From contig NZ_JAPEOZ010000001.1 of NCBI RefSeq assembly GCF_026340655.1, positions 8,246,001 through 8,310,000 on the forward strand: DNA of 64,000 nucleotides, given 5' to 3'. Made by a program: the position numbers and the translations under genes. The notes under the pieces were generated by a model. The model was given only the letters and a program-made list of their open reading frames with translations. It did no database searches and was not told where the DNA came from. The DNA comes from Streptomyces sp. NBC_01275 (GTDB lineage Bacteria; Actinomycetota; Actinomycetes; Streptomycetales; Streptomycetaceae). Of the stretch, positions 49,864 through 57,136 are shown in pieces; the stretch's first letter is position 1, and each line of letters begins with the position of its first letter.

Positions 49864-51930
49864 ATGCCCGAAGTCAACCGGCGCCGCTTCCTCCAACTCG
49901 CGGGAGCCACCACCGCGTTCACCGCGTTGTCGAACAGCATCGAACGCGCCGCCGCGCTCCCGGCCAACCACCGCTCGGGGAGCATCGAGGACGTCGAGCA
50001 CATCGTCGTCCTGATGCAGGAGAACCGGTCGTTCGACCACTACTTCGGCTCGCTCAGAGGCGTCCGGGGCTTCGGCGACCCGCGTCCGGTCGTCACCCGG
50101 CAGGACGGCAAGCCGGTCTGGTACCAGTCGGACGGGACCAGGGACCTGCTGCCCTTCCACCCCGAGGCCGACGACCTGGGGCTGGCGTTCGTCCAGGACC
50201 TCCCGCACGGCTGGAACGACGGGCACGCCGCCTTCGACGGCGGCAGGTACGACAAGTGGGTGCCGTCCAAGGGCGCCACGACGATGGCGTACCTGACCCG
50301 CGAGGACATCCCGTTCCACTACGCGCTCGCCGACTCCTTCACCATCTGCGACGCCTACCACTGCTCGTTCATCGGCTCCACCGACCCCAACCGCTACTAC
50401 CTGTGGACGGGGTACACCGGCAACGACGGAAAGGGCGGCGGCCCGGTCCTCGGCAACGACGAGGCCGGCTACAGCTGGACGACGTACCCCGAGCGCCTCG
50501 AGGAGGCCGGGGTCTCCTGGAAGATCTACCAGGACGTGGGCGACGGCCTGGACGCGAACGGCAGTTGGGGCTGGATCCAGGACGCCTACCGCGGCAACTA
50601 CGGCGACAACTCGCTTCTCTACTTCAAGCAGTACCAGAACGCCCGGCCCGGCGACCCGCTGTACGACAAGGCCCGCACCGGCACCGACGCCCGCAAGGGC
50701 GAGGGCTTCTTCGACCAGCTGAAGGCGGACGTCCAGGGCGGCAAGCTGCCGCAGATCTCCTGGATCGTCGCCCCCGAGGCCTTCACCGAGCACCCCAACT
50801 GGCCCGCGAACTACGGTGCTTGGTACGTCTCCCAGGTCCTCGACGCGCTCACCGCCGACCCGGCCGTGTGGGCGAAGACCGCGCTGTTCATCACCTACGA
50901 CGAGAACGACGGATTCTTCGACCACCTGGTCCCGCCGTTCGCGCCGGGCTCCGCCGCCCAGGGCAAGTCCACCGTCGACGTCGGCCCCGACCTCTTCAAG
51001 GGCGACGCCGGTCATGTCGCGGGCCCCTACGGTCTGGGCCAGCGGGTGCCGATGCTCGTCGTCTCGCCCTGGAGCAAGGGCGGTTACGTGTGCTCGGAGA
51101 CCTTCGACCACACCTCGGTCATCCGGTTCATGGAGAGCCGCTTCGGCGTCCACGAGCCCAACATCTCACCCTGGCGGCGCGCGATCTGCGGCGACCTGAC
51201 CTCCGCGTTCGACTTCTCCCGCAGGGACGTCAAGCCGGTCGCGCTCCCGGACACCGACGGCTACCGGCCGCCGGACGGCGACCGCCATCCCGACTACGTG
51301 CCGACCCCGCCGGCCCACCCCGTCCTGCCCCGGCAGGAGCACGGAGTGCGCCCGGCCCGTCCCCTCAAGTACGCGCCCTCGGTGGACGGTTCGGCGGACC
51401 CGGCGGCCGGGAGGTTCACGCTGACCTTCGCCTCCGGCGCGCACGCCGGCGCCGCCTTCCTGGTCACCTCCGGCAATCGCGCGGACGGTCCCTGGAGTTA
51501 CACCACCGAGGCCGGCAAGACCGTCTCGGACACCTGGAACTCGGCGTACTCCAGCGGCTCGTACGACCTGACCGTGCACGGCCCCAACGGCTTCCTGCGC
51601 GTCTTCAAGGGACCGGGGAAGACGGCCGGGCCCGAGGTGGCCGCGCGGTACGTCGGCGACGCCGTCGAACTGACCTTCACCCACCACGGATCCGGCACGG
51701 CCGTACTGAAGGTGGCCGACGGCTACCGCGGCCGGACCACGACGGTCAGGGTGCGCCCGGGCGCGGTCCTCAAGCGGACCGTCGACCTGAGCGCGAGCCG
51801 ACGCTGGTACGACCTCACCGTCACCTCCGCCGCCGACCCCTCCTTCGTGCGGCAGTTCGCCGGACATGTGGAGAACGGGCGGCCGGGAGTCAGCGACCCG
51901 GCGATCGCCCTGGAGCGGTCGCGCGGGTAA
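49864..51930 (+). CDS. Tat-exported phospholipase C, phosphocholine-specific type
   Basis: A 688-residue enzyme of the phosphatidylcholine/phosphatidylinositol phospholipase C family, which hydrolyses the phosphodiester head group. Twin-arginine signal NRRRFLQLAGATTAF (about 5-20). The catalytic phosphoesterase domain starts VEHIVVLMQENRSFDHYFGSLRGVRGF and holds HCSFIGSTDPNRYYLWTG, FITYDENDGFFDHL and MLVVSPWSKGGY. Two C-terminal beta-domains (about 510-680) match the DUF756 repeats of the family. The ATG at 49864 has GAGG upstream. In related species such enzymes are induced by phosphate starvation. Confidence 0.93.
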   Translation: MPEVNRRRFLQLAGATTAFTALSNSIERAAALPANHRSGSIEDVEHIVVLMQENRSFDHYFGSLRGVRGFGDPRPVVTRQDGKPVWYQSDGTRDLLPFHPEADDLGLAFVQDLPHGWNDGHAAFDGGRYDKWVPSKGATTMAYLTREDIPFHYALADSFTICDAYHCSFIGSTDPNRYYLWTGYTGNDGKGGGPVLGNDEAGYSWTTYPERLEEAGVSWKIYQDVGDGLDANGSWGWIQDAYRGNYGDNSLLYFKQYQNARPGDPLYDKARTGTDARKGEGFFDQLKADVQGGKLPQISWIVAPEAFTEHPNWPANYGAWYVSQVLDALTADPAVWAKTALFITYDENDGFFDHLVPPFAPGSAAQGKSTVDVGPDLFKGDAGHVAGPYGLGQRVPMLVVSPWSKGGYVCSETFDHTSVIRFMESRFGVHEPNISPWRRAICGDLTSAFDFSRRDVKPVALPDTDGYRPPDGDRHPDYVPTPPAHPVLPRQEHGVRPARPLKYAPSVDGSADPAAGRFTLTFASGAHAGAAFLVTSGNRADGPWSYTTEAGKTVSDTWNSAYSSGSYDLTVHGPNGFLRVFKGPGKTAGPEVAARYVGDAVELTFTHHGSGTAVLKVADGYRGRTTTVRVRPGAVLKRTVDLSASRRWYDLTVTSAADPSFVRQFAGHVENGRPGVSDPAIALERSRG

Positions 51931-51996
51931 ATGCACGATGAACACCGCATCGTGGGGTCTGGTCAGGTCCCGGTGGGCTCGGGATAGTGTGCCCCG

Positions 51997-52824
51997 GTGA
52001 CCACGCATTCGAACACACCTGCAGGCTGGTACCCGGATCCGCACGGGGCGGCCCAGACGCAGCGCTACTGGGACGGCGCCCAGTGGACCGAGCACACCCA
52101 CGCCGACCAGCAGGGGAAGACCCCGGGCGGGCCGCCGGTGCCGCAGCAGTCGGCCGGCCCCGACCAGCGGGTCCAGCAGCAGGTGCAGCAGCAGGCCGGG
52201 GTCGCGCCGAGCGGCCCCGGCGGCGGCACCCTGTTCAGCGAGCCGGTGCTGGTGGTGAACCAGAAGGCCAAGCTCATCGAGCTGACCAACGAGTACAAGG
52301 TCATGGACCAGCAGGGCAACCAGCTCGGCTCGGTCGTCCAGGTCGGCCAGAGCGTGCTGCGCAAGGTGCTGCGCTTCGTCGCCAGCATCGACCAGTACCT
52401 CACCCACCGGCTGGAGATCCGCGACGCCTACGGGCAGCCGGTGCTGCTGCTCACCCGGCCTGCGAAGATCTTCAAGTCGCGGGTGATCGTGACGCGCCCC
52501 GACGGTCAGCAGGTCGGCGAGATCGTCCAGCAGAACGTCTTCGGGAAGATCAACTTCGCGATCAACGCGGGCGGTCAGCAGGTCGGCGCGATCAAGGCGG
52601 AGAACTGGCGCGCCTGGAACTTCGCGATCGTCGACCACGCGGAGAACGAGGTCGCCCGGATCACCAAGACCTGGGAGGGCCTCGCCAAGACGATGTTCAC
52701 CACCGCGGACAACTACGTCCTGCAGATCCACTACCAGCTGCCCGAACCGCTGCTGAGCCTGGTCGTCGCCACGGCCCTGACGGTGGACACGGCGCTGAAG
52801 CAGGACGCCCGCGGTCTCGGCTGA
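51997..52824 (+). CDS. Phospholipid scramblase-related (LURP-one-like) protein with DUF2510
   Basis: A 275-residue protein. The N-terminal DUF2510 motif is GWYPDPHGAAQTQRYWDGAQW (about 11-31), then a Gln-rich linker (QQQVQQQAG), then a tubby/scramblase-like beta-barrel region: LFSEPVLVVNQKAKLIELTN, VFGKINFAINAGGQQVGAIK and NEVARITKTWEGLAKTMF. Functions of the actinobacterial members are unknown; lipid or membrane association is a family-based guess. GTG start, 66 bases after the phospholipase gene on the same strand. Confidence 0.85.
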   Translation: MTTHSNTPAGWYPDPHGAAQTQRYWDGAQWTEHTHADQQGKTPGGPPVPQQSAGPDQRVQQQVQQQAGVAPSGPGGGTLFSEPVLVVNQKAKLIELTNEYKVMDQQGNQLGSVVQVGQSVLRKVLRFVASIDQYLTHRLEIRDAYGQPVLLLTRPAKIFKSRVIVTRPDGQQVGEIVQQNVFGKINFAINAGGQQVGAIKAENWRAWNFAIVDHAENEVARITKTWEGLAKTMFTTADNYVLQIHYQLPEPLLSLVVATALTVDTALKQDARGLG

Positions 52825-52840
52825 GGCCCGCGCCTGCACA

Positions 52841-52926
52841 CTGGTCCGGGCTGCAGGCTGGTTCGGACTGCAAACTGGTTTGTGATGCAAACTGGTTTCG
52901 GCTGCACCACTGGGTTCGGCTACAGA
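52841..52926. repeat. 17-bp tandem repeat after the scramblase-like gene
   Basis: Units beginning CTGG start at 52841, 52858, 52875, 52892 and 52910 (unit like CTGGTTCGGACTGCAAA). The array fills the gap between convergent genes and runs a few bases into the last codons of the DMT transporter gene. It encodes no protein and may be part of transcript ends. Confidence 0.8.
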
Positions 52927-53903
52927 GGCGTGAGGTGCCCCGGCTCGGACTTCGGCCGGGGCAGCAGCGCCGGTTCGGCCGACGCCGTCTCCGGCTGAAG
53001 GGCCAGCACCGCCGCCACCGGGTGCCTCTCGCCGTGGAGTTCATGAAGTTCCCGGAGCCCGTCCAACTCGGGTACGGCGGCGGGCTCCGGCGTGGCCCGG
53101 GACAGCAGCACCACACCCCACCCCGCGAACCCCGCTCCCGCCAGGGCGAGCAGCATGCCCGCCGCGCCGCCCTGGAGCCGTTCGCCCAGCAGCACCAGGC
53201 CGATGGCGGCGGCGGCCACCGGATTCGCCAGCGTCACCATCGCCAGCGGCGCGCCCAGGCCGCCCCGATAGGCGGTCTGCGACAGCAGCAGCCCGCCCGT
53301 GGCGAACGCCGCGACCAGCAGTGCCACCCCGATCACCTGCACGCTGAGCAGCGGGCCCGAGCGGTCCGTCGCCGCCACCGTCACGGTCTGGGTGAGCGCC
53401 GAGGCCACCCCGGAGGCGAAGCCGGACGCGGTCGCGTGCCGCAGCCCGGGCTTGGCGCCGGGCCGGGCCAGCAGACCGATCGCCGCTGCCGTGGCGCCCG
53501 CCACCGCGACCGCCTCGGGCACGCTCAGCACCTTCTCGGGAGCCGGCCCCGACGCCGTGACGAGGATCGCCGCCAGACCGGCCAGGGTGAAGGCGGTGCC
53601 CCGCCACTCGGCCCAGCTGACCCGCCGCCCCGCGACCCGCGCGCCCATCGGCACCGCGGCGACCAGGGTGAGCGCGCCCAGCGGCTGCACCACGGTCAGC
53701 GGACCGTACTTCAGCGCCACGACGTGCAGCAGCGCGGCCGAGGCGTTCAGCCCCACCGTGGACCACCAGGCGCCGCTGCCCAGCATCCGCAGCAGACCCG
53801 CGCCGGGGGACCGGGAGGCCAGCCGCTCCTGGGCGACGGCCGCGGCCGCGTAGGCGACGGCGGAGAACAGGGACAGGACGACGGCGACGAGCGTGGCGTT
53901 CAT
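52920..53903 (-). CDS. DMT-superfamily (EamA-like) membrane transporter
   Basis: A 327-residue protein with about nine or ten membrane helices, starting LVAVVLSLFSAVAYAAAAVAQ and repeating the EamA pattern (LKYGPLTVVQPLGALTLVAAVP and LGAPLAMVTLANPVAAAAIGLVLLGERL). It probably exports or imports a small metabolite; the substrate is unknown. The ATG overlaps the PAP2 stop as ATGA, so the two are coupled and likely under the TetR regulator. The C-terminal 40 residues are hydrophilic. Confidence 0.9.
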   Translation of the reverse strand: MNATLVAVVLSLFSAVAYAAAAVAQERLASRSPGAGLLRMLGSGAWWSTVGLNASAALLHVVALKYGPLTVVQPLGALTLVAAVPMGARVAGRRVSWAEWRGTAFTLAGLAAILVTASGPAPEKVLSVPEAVAVAGATAAAIGLLARPGAKPGLRHATASGFASGVASALTQTVTVAATDRSGPLLSVQVIGVALLVAAFATGGLLLSQTAYRGGLGAPLAMVTLANPVAAAAIGLVLLGERLQGGAAGMLLALAGAGFAGWGVVLLSRATPEPAAVPELDGLRELHELHGERHPVAAVLALQPETASAEPALLPRPKSEPGHLTPL

Positions 53904-54772
53904 CGGCCAGCCCCCGCCAGGACCGGCTCCTCGGCCGGCTCTGCCGACCCCGGCCCCGACTTCCCCGGCCCCGACTGAGCCGGGTCGAGCTGCTGCGCGC
54001 CGGGTCCAGCCGGAGCCGGAGCCGGAGCCGCAGCTGCAGTGGTAGTCGTCGTGCGTCGGGGCGCGTGGATCACCGCGAGGGCGATCCCGAGCAGGGCGCC
54101 CGCCACGGCCGCGTCGAGCCAGTAGTGGTTCGCCGTCCCCACGATCACCACAAGGGTCAGCAGCGGATGCAGCAGCCACAGCCAGCGCCACCGCGAGCGT
54201 GTCGCGACGATCAGGCCGACGGCGACCATCAGCGCCCAGCCGAAGTGCAGGGAGGGCATCGCCGCGAACTGGTTGGAGAGGTGGTCGGTCCGCGGCGGCC
54301 CGTAGACCGAGGGGCCGTACACGCGCGCGGTGTCGACCAGTCCGGTCGCCGCGAGCATCCGCGGCGGGGCGAGCGGGAACGCCAGATGCAGCACCAGGGC
54401 TGCGGCGGTGACCGCGGCCAGCACCCGGCGGGCCCACACGTAGTGCGCCGGGCGGCGCAGGTACAGCCAGACCAGGAAGGCCAGGGTGGCCGGGAAGTGC
54501 ACGGTCGCGTAGTAGGTGTTGGCGATCCGGACCAGGGCGTCGCCGTGCAGCAGCAGGGACTGCACGCCGCCCTCGCCGGGCAGGTGGGCCCAGCGTTCGA
54601 CGTCCCACACGCGCCGCGCGTTGTGGAGGGCCTCGGCGGTGTGGCCGGTGGCCAGCTGCCGTCCGAACTTGTAGACGAGGAAGAGTCCTGCGACGAGCAG
54701 GAGCTCGCGGACTATGGGCGGCCGCGCCGGCGTGGCCGGCTCCGCTTCTGCAGGCTCGGTGCGGGCATTCAT
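53900..54772 (-). CDS. PAP2-family membrane phosphatase / inositolphosphotransferase-like
   Basis: A 290-residue membrane protein with about six helices. The phosphatase motifs are MPSLHFGWALM and NHYWLDAAVAGALLG; the order, with YYATVHFPATLAFLVWLYL upstream, matches the Aur1/Ipt1-like PAP2 subgroup that acts on lipid phosphates or transfers head groups. A long Pro/Ala-rich tail follows residue 240 and probably is disordered. ATG with GAAGGGG upstream. It is divergent from the tetR gene across a dense array of operator-like repeats. Confidence 0.9.
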   Translation of the reverse strand: MNARTEPAEAEPATPARPPIVRELLLVAGLFLVYKFGRQLATGHTAEALHNARRVWDVERWAHLPGEGGVQSLLLHGDALVRIANTYYATVHFPATLAFLVWLYLRRPAHYVWARRVLAAVTAAALVLHLAFPLAPPRMLAATGLVDTARVYGPSVYGPPRTDHLSNQFAAMPSLHFGWALMVAVGLIVATRSRWRWLWLLHPLLTLVVIVGTANHYWLDAAVAGALLGIALAVIHAPRRTTTTTAAAAPAPAPAGPGAQQLDPAQSGPGKSGPGSAEPAEEPVLAGAGR

Positions 54773-54845
54773 CCCCCGGCCCCTTCACTGACGGTGGTGC
54801 GTGTGAGGTGGTGCTTGCCGGGCTCATGACTCGTGCATACACCAT

Positions 54846-54911
54846 CGATACGAGTTCGTACCGATACGCCAGTGTACCGATACGCGCGGGTACCGGTACA
54901 CTGGCGTATCG
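54846..54911. promoter_or_regulatory. TetR operator array: three 16-bp direct units and an inverted copy
   Basis: CGATACG begins three consecutive units (54846, 54862, 54878), each exactly 16 bases and each ending GTAC. A fourth, inverted unit follows (54894-54911). The second unit with its extension and the fourth form a perfect 18-base inverted repeat: CGATACGCCAGTGTACCG and CGGTACACTGGCGTATCG. It sits in the PAP2/tetR divergent promoter region, 43 bases before tetR. Confidence 0.8.
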
Positions 54912-54953
54912 ATTGATGTACGCCACACTGGAGAGAAGCGAGGAGAAGAGCCC

Positions 54954-55568
54954 ATGACGTCGCAGGACGCGGACGGACCCGAGTCGGTCGCCGCGACGCG
55001 CCGCTCCAAACTCACGCCCGAGCGTGAGCAGGAGTTCTTCGACGCCGTCCTCGACCAGCTGCGCGAATGCGGATACGAAGCCGTCACCATGGAGGGCGTC
55101 GCCGCCAGCACCCGCTGCAGCAAGTCCACGCTCTACCGGCAGTGGAAGACCAAGCCCCAGTTCGTGGTGGCCGCCCTGCGCTCCCGTCGGCAGGCGCGAC
55201 TGGCGGGGATCGACACCGGATCCCTCGCCGACGACCTGCGCGAGGCCGCTCGGGCCACGGGCCGCTGGTCGACGAACGACACCAAGCTGCTGCAGGCGCT
55301 CGGGCACGCCGTCACCGGCGACGAGGAGCTGGCGCGGGCGCTGCGCGAGGCGCTCGTCGATCCCGAGATCGCGGCACTGCGGGAGATTCTGCGCCGCGGG
55401 GTCGAGCGGGGCGAGGTCGCCGTGGACCACCCGGCGCTGGAGTACGTCCCGGCGCAGATGTTCGGCGTGATCCGGGCCCGTCCCGTCGTCGACGGGGAGT
55501 ACGCAGACCCGGACTACCTCGTCCGGTTCGTGGAGGCCGCCGTACTGCCGGCGCTCGGCCTCGCGTAG
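54954..55568 (+). CDS. TetR-family transcriptional regulator
   Basis: A 204-residue repressor. The HTH is REQEFFDAVLDQLRECGYEAVTMEGVAASTRCSKSTLYRQW (about 24-65), with the usual YRxW ending; the C-terminal TetR_C domain (EELARALREALVDPEIAALREIL) matches the group with a 'RAVIARPVVDG' type end. ATG with AGGAG nine bases upstream. It is divergent from the PAP2-DMT pair and faces an array of repeats, so it probably represses that pair and itself. The ligand is unknown. Confidence 0.93.
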   Translation: MTSQDADGPESVAATRRSKLTPEREQEFFDAVLDQLRECGYEAVTMEGVAASTRCSKSTLYRQWKTKPQFVVAALRSRRQARLAGIDTGSLADDLREAARATGRWSTNDTKLLQALGHAVTGDEELARALREALVDPEIAALREILRRGVERGEVAVDHPALEYVPAQMFGVIRARPVVDGEYADPDYLVRFVEAAVLPALGLA

Positions 55569-55692
55569 GAACGACGACAGAGGACCACGACAGAAGCAGA
55601 ACTCGACACAGGCTCAGGCCGCCGTCCACGGGATGACTGGACGGTGACCTGAAGCGCGCCGCACCGTGGGGACGGGGGCGGCGCGCACCCCC

Positions 55693-55738
55693 CGGCCGGG
55701 TGGGGTCCCCCTTGAGCGGAGGGGACCCCACCCGGCCG
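55693..55738. terminator. Strong hairpin terminator after tetR
   Basis: Perfect 18-base stem (55693-55710 with 55721-55738) and a 10-base loop, between convergent tetR and the DUF2510 gene. Confidence 0.9.
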
Positions 55739-55796
55739 ATCGGGTGTACGGCTCAGACGTACGGGCCGGGCGTACGGGCCGGGCGTCGGGTGCGGC

Positions 55797-56849
55797 TCAG
55801 ACGTCCTGTCCGCTGCCGCCGCCCGTCGACACCTTGATCCCCTTCGTGATCGTGTCGATGACGGACACCTTCTGGTCGGCGTCCACGCCGAAGCGCAGCA
55901 CCACCAGCCGCTTGGTGTCCGCGGGCGCCGGGAACGCCAGCGACTCGACGTAGCCGTCGGCGCCCTTGCTGGTGACCGCCTTCCAGCGCACCAGGTAGCC
56001 CTTCTGCCCGGCCACGGTCACCGCCTTCGAGGCGAGCACCGTGTGCGAGGTGATCGCGCCGTAGGTGACGCCGCCGTAGGACTCCTCGGCGTTCGCCGAG
56101 ATGTCCGCCTTGGCGACCTCCTCGGCGGTGTCGCCCTTGGTCTCCAGCGCCTCGACCGGCGCGGAGTACACGCCGCCCTTGGTGCAGGTCTTGGAGGTGT
56201 CGCCGGGGCACTTGTAGGAGGAGTCGGACGTGATCTGCGCGCCCACGCTCAGCTCCTGCCCGGTCCAGCCGTCCGGGATGGGGATGCTGATCCCGTTGAG
56301 CGCGTCCGTCACCGAACCGCTCTTGATCTTCGGCGCCTCGGACGCCTCGGGCGAGGGAGAGGCCCCGCCCGAACCGCCCGTGCCGCCGGAGCCGCCCGTG
56401 CCGCCGGAGCCGCCCGTGCCGCCGGACGAGCCGCCGGAGCCGCCGAACGGCCCGCCCTGACCGCCCGAGGAGCCGTCCTGGCCGCCCGCGGCGCCGGGTC
56501 CGCCCTGGCCGCCGGGCCCCTGGGCCGTGCCGCCGCTGCCGCCGTCGTCCTTGGCCAGCGCGTACACGCCGACCCCGATGCTGGCGAGGACGGCGACCGC
56601 CGCCGCGACGGCTATGCCCGTCCGCAGCCCGCGCCGCCCGCCCGCACCCGCCGGGGGCTGGGGATATGCCGGATAGGCCGGATACATGCCGTCGGCCGGG
56701 GTCTGCGCCGGCGGACCCCATACGGCGGCCTGGCCCGCGGGGCGGGTCTGGTCCGTCCATGCCTTGCCGTCCCACCAGCGCTCGGCGGCGGGACCGTCAC
56801 TTGTCTGCCCCGGGTCGGGGTACCACCCGGGAGGAGTCACCTGCGTCAT
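55797..56849 (-). CDS. DUF2510 membrane-anchored protein with Gly-rich linker
   Basis: A 350-residue protein. DUF2510 (GWYPDPGQTSDGPAAERWWDGKAW) is at about 8-31, a Pro-rich stretch follows, then one membrane helix (TGIAVAAAVAVLASIGVGVYAL, about 77-98), a Gly/Ser-rich linker (GGSGGTGGSGG repeats, about 105-165) and an outside C-terminal domain (ISIPIPDGWTGQEL to VIDTITKGIKVS) with four cysteines-free beta-type strands and one CPGDTSKTC pair. The function is unknown. ATG with GGTGGGGG before it. It is divergent from the STAND ATPase gene. Confidence 0.85.
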   Translation of the reverse strand: MTQVTPPGWYPDPGQTSDGPAAERWWDGKAWTDQTRPAGQAAVWGPPAQTPADGMYPAYPAYPQPPAGAGGRRGLRTGIAVAAAVAVLASIGVGVYALAKDDGGSGGTAQGPGGQGGPGAAGGQDGSSGGQGGPFGGSGGSSGGTGGSGGTGGSGGTGGSGGASPSPEASEAPKIKSGSVTDALNGISIPIPDGWTGQELSVGAQITSDSSYKCPGDTSKTCTKGGVYSAPVEALETKGDTAEEVAKADISANAEESYGGVTYGAITSHTVLASKAVTVAGQKGYLVRWKAVTSKGADGYVESLAFPAPADTKRLVVLRFGVDADQKVSVIDTITKGIKVSTGGGSGQDV

Positions 56850-57136
56850 GCCCCCACCGTATGAGGCATCGGTGAAAGTCGGATGAGAGGGAGGGCACTC
56901 GTTGCAGACCGCTCCGGTTGCACCTCGGCCCCGATTGGCGTGAAATCGACGTCAATTCGGCGCGCGTCGCCCTACGTTGACGTTCCGGGGCCTCCCGCGC
57001 AGGCCCGCCGGGGCGTCCTGGGGTTCCCCTTGTCACCCGTCGAGGCAGGACCTGCGCGGACCGGCCTCCGCACGGGCCTCCGGGCCGCTACGCTCAAGGT
57101 CTGTACGTCATTCGGGCGACTTGGGGAGGTAGCGGG

